A DNA stretch of 64,000 nucleotides from Tengunoibacter tsumagoiensis (GCF_003967535.1 NZ_BIFR01000001.1:4897001-4961000); one strand, 5' to 3'. Counted from the stretch's first letter, positions 52,709-62,283 are shown. Notes: generated by a model not told the origin, from the letters alone. Numbers and translations: made by a program.

Positions 52709-53656
52709 CTATTGATACTCGCTTACGCTAGGCGAGGATACGCGCTTACGATAGACGAGGGCCAGCCAATCATCGATTTTAACTTCTTCGACCAGTTCCA
52801 GACCAGCCTCCAACAATGGTCCCTCCGCATCGGGCCTTCTCGCCTCAATGATGCCGCTGACAACCAGGAGCCCATGAGGTGCCAGAGTCTGTGCTAACTG
52901 AGGTGCAATAGACCCAATAATATGCGCAATAATGTTTGCTAGTACAAGATCATATTGGCCTGCTGTACGTTCAGCCTCCGCCTCATCAAGGATGCCTAAC
53001 ACGACCTGAATACGGTCTGTAAGGTCGTTTAAAGCTGCATTGGCCTGTGCGCTTTCCACAGCTACGCTGCTATTGTCAATGGCATAGACACTGGCAGCCC
53101 CCAATTTAGCTGCGGCCAGCGCCAGTATACCTGAACCAGTTCCAACGTCCAGGATGCGCATACCTGGCTGGACTTTCTGCTCAACCTGTTCCAGGCACAT
53201 CCGTGTCGTGGGATGAACCCCCGTCCCAAAGGCCATGCCTGGATCAAGGGTCAGCACCACCTCTTCGTCCTTTGGTGTATACTCGCGCCACGATGGCCGA
53301 ATGACGAGCCGCTTCCCAATATGTGTGACATGGTAGTAATCTTTCCAGGCATTGGCCCAGTCCTCTTCATTCACGACACACGTCTGAAGCTCGCCAACAA
53401 AATGCGCACCAAGACTGGTAAAGTGCCAGAGACCTTGCGCAATCTGTTGCTTTGTCGCCTCCTCTTTGCCATCCATCGGCAGATAGGCATGAACTATGAC
53501 TGGCTGACCATGCAGGATACGATATTCTTGCCCGTCATCAGATAATTCATAGGGCTCCTCAATCACTATTCCGTCTGAGGTATATGTGCTAAGTAGCTCG
53601 CTCACCGATTCTACGGCCTCAGGATGTACCTGAACAGTTAATTCCAACCACTGCAT
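52709..53656 (-). CDS. prmA: Ribosomal protein L11 methyltransferase PrmA
   Basis: 315 residues. An N-terminal substrate-binding region and a SAM methyltransferase: LTLDPGMAFGTGVHPTTRMCLE, ILDVGTGSGILALAAAKLGA (SAM motif I), VLANIIAHII (motif with Asn) and GLLVVSGIIEARR. It trimethylates L11. It is directly before rsmE on the same strand. Confidence 0.96.
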   Translation of the reverse strand: MQWLELTVQVHPEAVESVSELLSTYTSDGIVIEEPYELSDDGQEYRILHGQPVIVHAYLPMDGKEEATKQQIAQGLWHFTSLGAHFVGELQTCVVNEEDWANAWKDYYHVTHIGKRLVIRPSWREYTPKDEEVVLTLDPGMAFGTGVHPTTRMCLEQVEQKVQPGMRILDVGTGSGILALAAAKLGAASVYAIDNSSVAVESAQANAALNDLTDRIQVVLGILDEAEAERTAGQYDLVLANIIAHIIGSIAPQLAQTLAPHGLLVVSGIIEARRPDAEGPLLEAGLELVEEVKIDDWLALVYRKRVSSPSVSEYQ

Positions 53657-53770
53657 GAAAACAACTTCTACCTTTCACATCTCACATGAGACTCATATCT
53701 CACATGAGAAGACCTTGAAATTCCGCTTCTATACGCCCCTTAGCATACCACAGTCCTGGAAGATGCCTCT

Positions 53771-54676
53771 TCATCTTCCATCTTTAATGGAGAGGGCATA
53801 ATATCCATAGGTAGCACGCGGCTGAAAACCACAGGAGCGATAGAGATGATCCGCCGGCTGATTACTGGTATCAACATCCAGCTGAACAGGCTTCGAGCTC
53901 TCGCGCTGCAACTGCGCGATCACTGTCTCCAATAACTGCCGACCATATCCTTTACCCTGATAATCTGGTCGGACGCCAAAACCATAGATGCTCGTATAAG
54001 CCTGCCAATCGCGCACCCTTAAACATCCTACTGGCTCATGACAGGTAATACCCGGCTCACCAAGTGTGGCAAGAGAGAAACGCGCCAGAGGATTCTCTAA
54101 CCTCTGGGCCAGACGAAGACGTACAACATTGATCGGATCGCCAAAGCTCTCCGATTGGATCTGAGCCAGTGCCTCAAGATCGGCGAGAGTCGCCTGACGC
54201 ACATGCAGGCGATGATCAAAAACAGTCGCCTTTAGCTGACTATGCAGTATGAGATCATGCTCCGAGAAATCTAATGTCGCTCCTATCGCTTGTAGACAGG
54301 CCAGACCAGATTGTGATTGCTCATCACAGATAAACAGATAGCGCTCAATCCCAAAAAGACGGCTCTCTTTCCATGCAGCCGCTAATAATTGACGAAAGAT
54401 GCCACGCCTGCGATACGCTGGATGTACGTAGGCCACAACCTCTTTGGCTTCCATTCCATGATCATCCAGGCAGAGGTAGCCAACCACAGCGCCATCATCA
54501 TAATACAGAAAATCGAGCGCTTCAATCTCCAACCTTTCCCGAAGCAGATCCCAGATGACCCGGAGATGAATCTGCTCTGCCTTCTCACAGATCTCTGCCA
54601 ACTGCTGAACAGCTTGCAACTCAAACGAAGAGAGGGCTTGCCTTTGTACAAGCCCTTGTAATTGATGGGTGGGCAT
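53771..54676 (-). CDS. Double GNAT-domain acetyltransferase
   Basis: 301 residues, two GNAT folds. First copy: YVHPAYRRRGIFRQLLAAAW (acetyl-CoA-binding R-x2-x-G-x-G/A); second: GVRPDYQGKGYGRQLLETVI, followed by LDVDTSNQPADHLYRSCGF. The second copy looks better conserved and may be catalytic. The substrate is not predictable. Its ATG follows AAAAGGGAGTC. It lies between prmA and the second mutase with no strong link to either. Confidence 0.88.
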   Translation of the reverse strand: MPTHQLQGLVQRQALSSFELQAVQQLAEICEKAEQIHLRVIWDLLRERLEIEALDFLYYDDGAVVGYLCLDDHGMEAKEVVAYVHPAYRRRGIFRQLLAAAWKESRLFGIERYLFICDEQSQSGLACLQAIGATLDFSEHDLILHSQLKATVFDHRLHVRQATLADLEALAQIQSESFGDPINVVRLRLAQRLENPLARFSLATLGEPGITCHEPVGCLRVRDWQAYTSIYGFGVRPDYQGKGYGRQLLETVIAQLQRESSKPVQLDVDTSNQPADHLYRSCGFQPRATYGYYALSIKDGR

Positions 54677-54757
54677 AATGACTCCCTTTTCTATTGATAG
54701 TTGGGGCGATGCTATTCTTAAAGCGGCTTTAGTGCATGTGAAAGCCGCTTTTTATAC

Positions 54758-56497
54758 TCAAAAAATGGCTGGCTCCATATAATCGCCAAAGACAGCACGA
54801 AAAACATCCATAATCTCACCAAGAGTGGCATAGGCTCTCACGGCTTCAATAATGGCTGGCATCGTATTGGCTGATCCCTCACAGACCGAACGCAATTCAG
54901 CAAGAGTTTGCCTGACAGCTTCTTGATCCCGTTCACGGCGCACACGATGCAGGCGCTCAAGGTGCGTACGCTGACCTTCATAATCCACATACAGTGTTGG
55001 AACTTTGACATTCTCATCGAGAGTATAATCATTTACCCCGACAATTATTCGACGATGGGTGTCAATCTCTTGTTGATAACGATAAGCGGATTCTGCAATC
55101 TCTCTCTGAAAAAAACCATTCTGAATGCATGCCAGGACCCCACCCAGCTCGGTGATTCGCGTAAGATAATCATCTGCTGCCTGTTCGGTCTCATTGGTGA
55201 GGGCCTCTACAAAGTATGATCCTCCCAGTGGATCAATTGTGTTTGTGACCCCACTCTCATGGGCAAGAATCTGCTGTGTGCGCAGCGCAATCAGGGCAGC
55301 TTTCTCGGTAGGTAAGGCCAGAGCCTCGTCTAGTGAGTTTGTATGCAACGAATTCGTGCCTCCCAGAACCCCGGCCAGAGCTTGAATTGTTGTGCGCACA
55401 ATATTATTTTCGGCCTGCTGGGCTGTAAGAGAGACGCCAGCAGTCTGAGCATGGCAGCGCAACATCCAGGAGCGCGGATCTTTGGCCCCATAACGCTCTC
55501 GCATCAATCTCGCCCAGAGCCGACGTGCGGCGCGGAATTTTGCAATCTCTTCAAAAAAATCGTTATGCACATCAAAAAAGAAGGAGAGCCGAGGAGCAAA
55601 CTCATCTATGTTTAGTCCCCGCGCAAGAGCCGCCTCAACGTAGGTCAATCCATCCGCCAATGTAAAAGCAAGCTCTTGCACCGCTGTCGCACCAGCCTCG
55701 CGAATATGATAACCACTGATACTAATGGTATTCCAACGTGGAAGATGGCGTGTCCCAAATTCGATGGTATCGGTAACTAACCGCAAGGAAGGCTCAGGTG
55801 GAAAGAGAAACTCCTTTTGCGCCGTATATTCTTTAAGAATATCGTTCTGAAGGGTCCCTCCTAGCTGGTCCATCCTGTACCCACGCTTCTCAGCATTGAC
55901 GATATACATAGCCCAGATGACGGCAGCAGGACTATTGATGGTCATTGAGGTCGTAATTTTATCTAATGGGAGATCCGCAAAGAGGATCTCCATATCTGCC
56001 AGTGAAGAGATAGCTACCCCACACTTGCCAAATTCACCTGCGGCCAACGGATGATCGGTATCATACCCATACAACGTTGCCATATCAAAAGCAGTGGAAA
56101 GCCCCGTCTGGCCCTGCTGGAGGAGATACTTAAAACGCGCGTTGGTATCCTCGGCAGTTCCAAAGCCCGCAAACATTCTCATCGTCCAGGGTTTGGCACG
56201 ATACATGGTCGGTTGTACACCACGCGTATAGGGATACTCTCCTGGCAGGCTCAGATCACGTGTATAGTCCAGATCAGCCAGATCCTGCGGTAGATAGACA
56301 CGCTTAATAGGTACACCAGATGTCGTCATTAGAGGATCACGTTCAGGCACACGGTCTAGAGACTTCTGAACGGTTGTCTGCTCCCACCTGACCTGCTCGA
56401 CACTCAGGCGAGCCAGTTCCTCAGCTTGAAACAGGGTTCCCTGAGTATACTGAGTGGCATCTAAGCGCTGAGGTGAAGTTGATTCTTGTTCAAGCAT
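54758..56497 (-). CDS. Acyl-CoA mutase large subunit with isobutyryl-CoA-mutase-like selectivity residues
   Basis: 579 residues, same catalytic barrel as the mutase at 21662 but different at selectivity positions: MRMFAGF (Phe for Tyr) and YTAQKEFLFPP (Gln for Arg). In known enzymes Phe/Gln occur in isobutyryl-CoA mutase and Tyr/Arg in methylmalonyl-CoA mutase; 2-hydroxyisobutyryl-type enzymes also use Gln. No B12-binding domain is fused. ATG 56497 is preceded by AAGAGAG; an upstream in-frame ATG at 56659 adds 54 unrelated residues. Substrate is inferred and not proven. It stands alone; its small subunit must be elsewhere. Confidence 0.88.
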   Translation of the reverse strand: MLEQESTSPQRLDATQYTQGTLFQAEELARLSVEQVRWEQTTVQKSLDRVPERDPLMTTSGVPIKRVYLPQDLADLDYTRDLSLPGEYPYTRGVQPTMYRAKPWTMRMFAGFGTAEDTNARFKYLLQQGQTGLSTAFDMATLYGYDTDHPLAAGEFGKCGVAISSLADMEILFADLPLDKITTSMTINSPAAVIWAMYIVNAEKRGYRMDQLGGTLQNDILKEYTAQKEFLFPPEPSLRLVTDTIEFGTRHLPRWNTISISGYHIREAGATAVQELAFTLADGLTYVEAALARGLNIDEFAPRLSFFFDVHNDFFEEIAKFRAARRLWARLMRERYGAKDPRSWMLRCHAQTAGVSLTAQQAENNIVRTTIQALAGVLGGTNSLHTNSLDEALALPTEKAALIALRTQQILAHESGVTNTIDPLGGSYFVEALTNETEQAADDYLTRITELGGVLACIQNGFFQREIAESAYRYQQEIDTHRRIIVGVNDYTLDENVKVPTLYVDYEGQRTHLERLHRVRRERDQEAVRQTLAELRSVCEGSANTMPAIIEAVRAYATLGEIMDVFRAVFGDYMEPAIF

Positions 56498-56879
56498 AAT
56501 CTCTCTTACTCCTCGCTGAGTCTGGGGCCTCAATAAAAGGCCATATATTTTACGCCTCGTACTCAAAAGATAATCGTCTGCCTGCCCGATTCTACGTGGA
56601 AGCTCTATGCTGTATTGTACCATGTTTCTATAAGCAGAACAGGCAGAAACAGTCAGCATATCTTAGCACCAGAAGTCCATAGCCTGTTAGCATAAGTCTA
56701 GCCCATCGGTCCCTTCAGGCTGGCCTCGTCTCCCCCGATACAATTAGTAGCGGTAGAAAACCAGAACGTCACTCTCGATATACCTACTGCAACACCCACT
56801 ATGCTTTTCTTTGACCTATAAACACATAAAACTATGGGCATTCACACAAGTTGCACGATCTTTAGAAAGGATATATGCA
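56498..56879. other. Divergent region between the second mutase and the repeat protein gene
   Basis: 382 bp. Minus-strand extended -10 candidate TGGTACAAT (56614-56622). A weak plus-strand TTGACC (56811-56816) with TATGGG 16 bp on. No gene is supported. Confidence 0.35.
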
Positions 56880-57929
56880 ATGACATTCTTTCACAGCTTG
56901 AAACATTCCTCTATCCCCCTGGGAAAACGAGCCCTGGTGGTCTCAACGCTTCTTTCTACAGGGGTATTAGGGATGCTTTTACAGGCTCCAACGACCTACG
57001 CCCACGGTAGCCATTCAGGTTCATACGATCATAAGTCTTACAAGCAGTGTGATGGCTACAATGGCTTTTATAGCCACTATGATCCCAGCAATCCCTATTA
57101 TAATCAGTACTATAGCAATACCTGCGATTTTAAAGGCAAAACTATCAATTGTGATAGTTACTTCCCTTATTCAGCAAGTTATAGTTCACAGAAATACTAT
57201 TGCCAGTATTATTGGAAACAGTACCAAAATAATCCACCATCTTATGACAATGGCGGACCAACGCCTCCCCCTCCTCCTGATCATGGTGGAAAAGGCGGTT
57301 ATGGTTCTGATCATGGTGGACCAACTCCTCCTCCTCCTCCTTCTGACCATGGTGGAAAAGGTGGCTATGGTTCTGATCATGGTGGACCAACTCCCCCTCC
57401 TCCTCCTTCTGACCATGGTGGAAAAGATGGCTATGGTTCTGATCATGGTGGACCAACTCCTCCTCCTCCTCCTTCTGACCATGGTGGAAAAGATGGTTAT
57501 GGTCAGGGTAGCGACAACCAGGATAGCTACGGTCATGATCACTATGGCGACAACCAGGATAGCTACGGTCATGATCACTATGGCGACAACCAGAATAGCT
57601 ACGGTCATGATCACTATGGCTACAATCAGGATAGCTACGGTCATGATCACTATGGCTACAACCAGGATAGCTACGGTCATGATCACTATGGCTATGATCA
57701 GAAGAGCTACAAGCACGATGGCTATGATCAAAAGAGCTACAAGCACGATGGCTATGATCAGAAGAGCTACAAGCACGATGGCTATGATCAAAAGAGCTAC
57801 AAGCACGATAGCTATGGTCAGAAGAGCTATTGGCAGGAGTGTTACGACCAGGGTAGCTATGTTGATCCAGGCACAATCTACCAGTACCTACAAGAACACT
57901 ATCCATTTGCCCAATACACTAAAAATTAA
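56880..57929 (+). CDS. Secreted Tyr/His/Gly/Asp-rich repeat protein
   Basis: About 349 residues. The signal peptide is clear (LVVSTLLSTGVLGMLLQAPTTYAHG). The mature part has a Tyr/Cys-containing region, then three repeat arrays: a 22-residue unit with PTPPPPPSDHGGK, a 12-residue unit NQDSYGHDHYGD, and a 10-residue unit QKSYKHDGYD. Composition suggests an extracellular, metal-binding (His/Asp) or adhesive, disordered protein; it might coat cells or spores. AAAGGATATATGCA precedes ATG 56880. No close family is recognised. Confidence 0.8.
   Translation: MTFFHSLKHSSIPLGKRALVVSTLLSTGVLGMLLQAPTTYAHGSHSGSYDHKSYKQCDGYNGFYSHYDPSNPYYNQYYSNTCDFKGKTINCDSYFPYSASYSSQKYYCQYYWKQYQNNPPSYDNGGPTPPPPPDHGGKGGYGSDHGGPTPPPPPSDHGGKGGYGSDHGGPTPPPPPSDHGGKDGYGSDHGGPTPPPPPSDHGGKDGYGQGSDNQDSYGHDHYGDNQDSYGHDHYGDNQNSYGHDHYGYNQDSYGHDHYGYNQDSYGHDHYGYDQKSYKHDGYDQKSYKHDGYDQKSYKHDGYDQKSYKHDSYGQKSYWQECYDQGSYVDPGTIYQYLQEHYPFAQYTKN
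57252..57830 (+). repeat. Three in-frame tandem-repeat arrays in the secreted protein
   Basis: 66-bp units at 57315, 57381 and 57447 (with a 63-bp first unit from about 57252); 36-bp units at 57522, 57558, 57594, 57630 and 57666; 30-bp units from about 57697 to 57825. All periods are multiples of 3, so length can vary without frameshift. Confidence 0.95.
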
Positions 57930-57948
57930 GCATCTTAGCGCTAAAAGC

Positions 57949-57999
57949 GAGAGAATGGCAGGAATCCACTTCAATGGCGAAGCTCATCTCCATTCTCTC
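57949..57999. terminator. Hairpin between the repeat protein and thiolase genes
   Basis: GAGAGAATGG (57949-57958) pairs with CCATTCTCTC (57990-57999), 31-nt loop, 20 bp after the repeat-protein stop. U tail poor. Confidence 0.45.
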
Positions 58000-58110
58000 T
58001 GGTGGTGATCACATTGGCCGCGTTCATCGCTTTAGATCCCGATGGTGAAGAAGGTTGTCGCGGCCATCTTGATGGTGGCTATTTCATTAATGATGTAAAA
58101 GGGGACAGAG

Positions 58111-59292
58111 TTAAACTTCAATTGCCATCGCGACGGCACCGCCACCCCCCAGACAGAGTGTGGCCAATCCTCGTCCGCCCCCGCGCCGACGCAGTTCATA
58201 CATGAGGGTTGTCAGTACCCGTGAGCCACTCGATCCAATGGGATGGCCCAGGGCAATTGCTCCGCCATTCACATTGACCCGTGACCAATCAAGGTCTAGT
58301 TCCAGTCCATTGGCCAGAACCTGGGCCGCAAAGGCTTCATTGACCTCTATAAGATCAAAGTCTTGCAAATGCAATCCTGTTCGCTCAAGGAGCCGCAAAA
58401 CTGCATGCGGAGGAGCCGCAAAAATGTAACGTGGAGTAATGGCAGCTGTAGCATACCCCAAGATGCGGGCAAGAATTGGAAGCTGGTGCTCGTGCGCAAA
58501 TGCCTGTTCGACAATGACAGTTGCAGAGGCCCCATCACTAAGACCAGGAGCATTACCAGCAGTCACCGAACCACCCTGTTGAAAGACGGGCATCAAACGG
58601 GCCAGAGCATCCATCGAACTATCACCACGAATCGGTTCATCACTCTCAAGAAAAAGAGACCCTTTTTTTTGTTTGATCTCAATTGGCAGCAACTCATCCT
58701 TAAAACGCCCAGCTGCCGTGGCCTCTGTTGCACGTTGATGACTTTGCAAAGCAAAACGGTCCTGCTCCTCGCGCGTTACTCCATATTTCTCCGCAATAAT
58801 CTCCGCCTCATTGCCCATATGAATATTCTCAAAAGCACACCAGAGTCCATCATGGACAACACTATCGATAATCTTTCCATCGCCCATGCGGTACCCGGTG
58901 CGGCCATTGGGCAGAAGATAGGGAGCATTACTCATACTCTCCATCCCACCGGCGACAAAGGCCTGTGCATCGCCAGCACGAATAGCCTGAGCCGCAAGCA
59001 TCACAGCTTGCATACCGGAACCACAGACCTTATTGATTGTAAACGCCGAGATTTCGGCAGGCAGGCCCGCATGTAGTGCCGCCTGACGAGCTGGTGCCTG
59101 ACCCACCCCCGCTGAAACAACGTTCCCCATAATCACTTCATCTAATACCATGGGGTCGATACCAGCACGTTTTACGGCCTCTCGAATCACAAGTGAACCC
59201 AGTTGCGGGGCCGTAAATGAAGCGAGCGAACCAAGAAACTTGCCTGTGGGGGTACGAACTGCGCTACTGATCACTGGAATATGCTCTGCCAT
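58111..59292 (-). CDS. Acetyl-CoA acetyltransferase (thiolase II)
   Basis: 393 residues. Active-site motifs: NKVCGSGMQAVMLAAQAI (nucleophilic Cys about 88), NVNGGAIALGHPIGSSG (His) and CLGGGGAVAMAIE (second Cys). It condenses or cleaves acetoacetyl-CoA. The length and motifs fit biosynthetic thiolases such as PhaA/AtoB; no phaB or phaC is adjacent, so a role in PHB or in branched-chain breakdown cannot be chosen. It lies on the strand opposite the repeat gene. Confidence 0.95.
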   Translation of the reverse strand: MAEHIPVISSAVRTPTGKFLGSLASFTAPQLGSLVIREAVKRAGIDPMVLDEVIMGNVVSAGVGQAPARQAALHAGLPAEISAFTINKVCGSGMQAVMLAAQAIRAGDAQAFVAGGMESMSNAPYLLPNGRTGYRMGDGKIIDSVVHDGLWCAFENIHMGNEAEIIAEKYGVTREEQDRFALQSHQRATEATAAGRFKDELLPIEIKQKKGSLFLESDEPIRGDSSMDALARLMPVFQQGGSVTAGNAPGLSDGASATVIVEQAFAHEHQLPILARILGYATAAITPRYIFAAPPHAVLRLLERTGLHLQDFDLIEVNEAFAAQVLANGLELDLDWSRVNVNGGAIALGHPIGSSGSRVLTTLMYELRRRGGGRGLATLCLGGGGAVAMAIEV

Positions 59293-59405
59293 GTGCTCTT
59301 TCTCCTCTCATGTGCTCACCACTCTGTGGCTAATAGAGAGTTACAAACAGATAATCAAAACAACTCTATTCTAGTATATCTCATACGCACCCTCATCTCA
59401 GAGCC

Positions 59406-60347
59406 TTATGGCCTGGCTGGCAACTGACCCATATGATAATCGGCTGGAATCTGCATATCCCAGGTGGAAGCAGGAACCTGCGTCGGGGAAAGCCACTGAA
59501 GCGTAGTATACACAGGCTTCATAGATTGCGCTGGTGATAGCACATTTATCGGCATATAATGCATATCAAGCATCAGAATAGTTCCATCAGGATATCCAAT
59601 GTCATAGACGTCCTGACCTTGAAATTGCCTTTTTCCCTGATAGACTGCGTGTCCGGTTTGCAGATCATGCCTGAGCTGAGCAAGGTTGAACATAGATTCA
59701 TCAACACTCCAGGAAGTTGCGTTCCATTGTGCTACATGATGCATCATATCCAATCCTAGACTCTTCTGCTCATCCTGTAAGACAATAATATGCACTTGAT
59801 CATCCATTTTTGTTTCTACCTTCAGATGGTGATCGCTCATATCATGATATGAGATAACCTGATAGGTTTGACCATCACTGCTTTTCATCGTCTGGGTATG
59901 ATAAAGCACATATGGTTGCCAGGTAAGATTAGCCGGAAGAGCAAAAGCTTTCTCACTTCCACCAAATGGATGAACAAGAAGAAGCACAAGTACTATCAAC
60001 GCCACTGCCGCCAGAGCACCTGCCAGCGACAGGAAGCGCGGGAACCTGACTTTAAATGATGCCTGAACGTTCTGCTGCATGCCCCGGGCCGCAATAGCGG
60101 CCCTGATAGCGGCATCAACACGAGCGGATGGGCTGGAGGTCTCCATGGTGGCAACGAGATTCGTGACTTGCTGTAAAAGGCGTAACTCCTCAGTACACCC
60201 CTGACATGAATGTACATGACCCATCACTTGTTCGCGTTGAAGTGGTGAAAGATCATCCCAGACAGCTAAATAGAGACGAATAATTTCACAAACCTCCGGG
60301 CCTCTCTCTCCCGTCGATGGCAGAATTGGTAGATGCGTGTTGTTCAT
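59406..60347 (-). CDS. Anti-sigma factor with ZAS finger and outer domain
   Basis: 313 residues. The N-terminus has the ZAS motif HVHSCQGC after a CEIIRLYLAVWDDLSP stretch, then one membrane helix (about 103-125: LAGALAAVALIVLVLLLVHP) and an extracellular beta-rich domain (VLYHTQTMKSSDGQTYQVIS). It binds and holds the ECF sigma encoded just upstream; the overlapping stop and start (TAATG) ensure equal synthesis. The outer domain probably senses an extracytoplasmic signal. Target regulon unknown. Confidence 0.88.
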   Translation of the reverse strand: MNNTHLPILPSTGERGPEVCEIIRLYLAVWDDLSPLQREQVMGHVHSCQGCTEELRLLQQVTNLVATMETSSPSARVDAAIRAAIAARGMQQNVQASFKVRFPRFLSLAGALAAVALIVLVLLLVHPFGGSEKAFALPANLTWQPYVLYHTQTMKSSDGQTYQVISYHDMSDHHLKVETKMDDQVHIIVLQDEQKSLGLDMMHHVAQWNATSWSVDESMFNLAQLRHDLQTGHAVYQGKRQFQGQDVYDIGYPDGTILMLDMHYMPINVLSPAQSMKPVYTTLQWLSPTQVPASTWDMQIPADYHMGQLPARP

Positions 60348-61045
60348 TATCTCTTCTCCCGTTGTACAACACCATCTTTGATCAGGCGCTGGTATTGTTC
60401 CGCAAACATTTTCTTGGCTCGTGAGATACGGGTCGCCGCTGCATTCGGAGAAATATTGACAATATGAGCAATCTCCTGGTAGGTGAGCCCCTGGGCAGCG
60501 CTCAATATAAGAGCTACTGCATACTCTTCAGTCATACCGGCAAAAGCCATGCGAATAATCTCACGCTCCGCAATCTCTGGTATTCCTCCCATATCAGCCA
60601 GAAAATCGGTGAGATCAAGCGGGGCTGGCTCTTCTCCTCGTTCTAGTGAACGGTGCTTACCTCCTAAAGGCCACCACATAATTCGCTTGCGTCGCCTCAG
60701 GTGATCCACACAGAGATTTGTCGCAATACGATATAACCAGGATGAGAGGTTATCACGCTCGTAGAGACCATTCCATGCGGTACACGCACGTACAAAGACC
60801 TCTTGCGTTATGTCATCTGCATCTTCTTGACTCCCAAGCAAGCGATATGTATAGGAGTGAATAGGACGGCGAAATTGCTCATAAAGCTTTATCAGTGCAT
60901 TTTCATCCGCCCCTCTGTCCTGCGAACTGGCAGCTTTCTTTACGGTCATGCTGGCGAGTGCTTTCTCTTCTATAGGCGTACTAACAATGCTTACACCTCT
61001 CGATTGTGCCAGTAGTATACCAGGAAAGATTAGGAAATTGAACAT
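60347..61045 (-). CDS. ECF RNA polymerase sigma factor
   Basis: 232 residues. Region 2: SYTYRLLGSQEDADDITQEVFVRA and SSWLYRIATNLCVDHLRRRKR; region 4: ALILSAAQGLTYQEIAHIVNISPNAAATRISRAKKMF. Classical group-4 factor. It overlaps its anti-sigma gene by 1 bp. ATG 61045 has AAGGAGG 11 nt before it, but an internal ATG about 33 residues later would remove a non-conserved, hydrophobic leader; the start is uncertain. Confidence 0.93.
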   Translation of the reverse strand: MFNFLIFPGILLAQSRGVSIVSTPIEEKALASMTVKKAASSQDRGADENALIKLYEQFRRPIHSYTYRLLGSQEDADDITQEVFVRACTAWNGLYERDNLSSWLYRIATNLCVDHLRRRKRIMWWPLGGKHRSLERGEEPAPLDLTDFLADMGGIPEIAEREIIRMAFAGMTEEYAVALILSAAQGLTYQEIAHIVNISPNAAATRISRAKKMFAEQYQRLIKDGVVQREKR

Positions 61046-61360
61046 ACCAGCCAGAACCTCCTTAGACCTCTCTCTTTACCTCTTCCATCGAGAGATCTGA
61101 CTATAACACGCTCTTAAGCCCGAAAATTTTCTACTGATGTAGTACCTTCATCTTATTCATGGAGTTCTTTCCCTCTTAACTGCTATTAAAAAATGACTAT
61201 AATAACATAGTTGACACATCGTATTTTGCTAATCCCTATAAAGCGATTAACTATGCTTTTCTGCAATTAAACGCGAAAACATATTGGCGCTTGACAGTAT
61301 GTTGTGGACATAAAGATCAGGCAACACTATTCTGGTTGGTTGGAAGGGATGAGAATATCT
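61046..61360. other. Divergent region between the ECF operon and prodomain gene
   Basis: 315 bp. Two TTGACA boxes on the plus strand (61211-61216 and 61291-61296) without well-spaced -10 partners. AT-rich; no gene is supported. Confidence 0.35.
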
Positions 61361-62257
61361 ATGCTCTATATCTACTTACTACGAACAGTACAGGCACGCA
61401 AACATCATTACCTGGCTCTCAGGCTACGGCCCTATCGTGCATTGCTCTCGGTACTCATGCCCGTATTTACATTTCTCATTTTTTTGAGCGTCATTGCGCT
61501 GCAATTTTTGCATCTTTCCTTTGTGCAGGCCAAAGGAAATGAGCCAGCAAGTGCAGTCCATGGGACGCTTTCACCCTTAATTGCACAGAGCCGGCGCGTG
61601 GGAGACGTTAAACCTACGCAACAGCTTACGCTCTCACTCGGGCTTATGCCACGTCATAGCGATCAGCTTGAGGCGCTTCTCGCAGCCCAGAGACAGGGAA
61701 AATTACATGAAGTATTGACGGCTGAGGAATATGAACAACAATTTGGCCCCGATATCACAACGTATAATCGGGCACGCCACTTTTTACAAGACTCTGGCTT
61801 TACTGTTCGACAGACAGCGCAACATCACCTGTTAATTACATTTAGCGGCCCGGCTCTTCTCGTCGAGCACGTCTTTCATCTCTCGCTTCAGCGCTATCAG
61901 GCCCCTTCAGGCGAAAGTTTTATTGCAAATCTGTCTGATCCGCTTCTCCCACAATCGTTAGCAAAACAAACAATCAGCATTAATGCTCTGACAGAGGGCC
62001 CTCAACAGGACTGCCAGCTCAACACATCAGCAGCAATGAGCCAGCAAGAGTATCTTCTCTGGGCCAGCGCAACCCTCCAGGGAGAAACGCTATCAACTAT
62101 AGCTGGCGACAGCCTCCAGACCCTCTGCGCTCAAGATCAAGATACGTTTCTCAGGCTACCAGAGCATGATGCAACTGGTGCCAGAGCTATCCTCCAGATT
62201 AGCCCTGGCATCGCCTTTACAGTTAAAACACATTCGGTGCTCCCAGGGAAGCGCTAA
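61361..62257 (+). CDS. Kumamolisin-type prodomain protein without a protease domain
   Basis: About 299 residues from ATG 61361 (GGAAGGG upstream). One N-terminal membrane anchor (LLSVLMPVFTFLIFLSVIAL), then a pro-kumamolisin activation domain: LTLSLGLMPRHSDQLEALLA, HEVLTAEEYEQQFGP, YNRARHFLQDSGFTV, LLITFSGPALLVEHVFHLSLQ. In normal S53 peptidases this prodomain is followed by a 350-residue serine-carboxyl protease; here only 85 residues follow, with no SGTS-type active site. The protein may be a remnant or a free inhibitor-like prodomain. It is divergent from the ECF sigma operon. Confidence 0.75.
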   Translation: MLYIYLLRTVQARKHHYLALRLRPYRALLSVLMPVFTFLIFLSVIALQFLHLSFVQAKGNEPASAVHGTLSPLIAQSRRVGDVKPTQQLTLSLGLMPRHSDQLEALLAAQRQGKLHEVLTAEEYEQQFGPDITTYNRARHFLQDSGFTVRQTAQHHLLITFSGPALLVEHVFHLSLQRYQAPSGESFIANLSDPLLPQSLAKQTISINALTEGPQQDCQLNTSAAMSQQEYLLWASATLQGETLSTIAGDSLQTLCAQDQDTFLRLPEHDATGARAILQISPGIAFTVKTHSVLPGKR

Positions 62258-62283
62258 AAACGCTTTAAGGAGCTTTCGTCCTC

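Noticed and set aside
57049..58008. Long open frames on both strands through the repeat region
   Set aside because: Repeat periods of 66, 36 and 30 bp are multiples of 3, so all frames stay open. The Met/Ile/Thr-rich and Val/Ile/Ala-rich products have no ribosome site or family pattern; the frame with the signal peptide is the real one.
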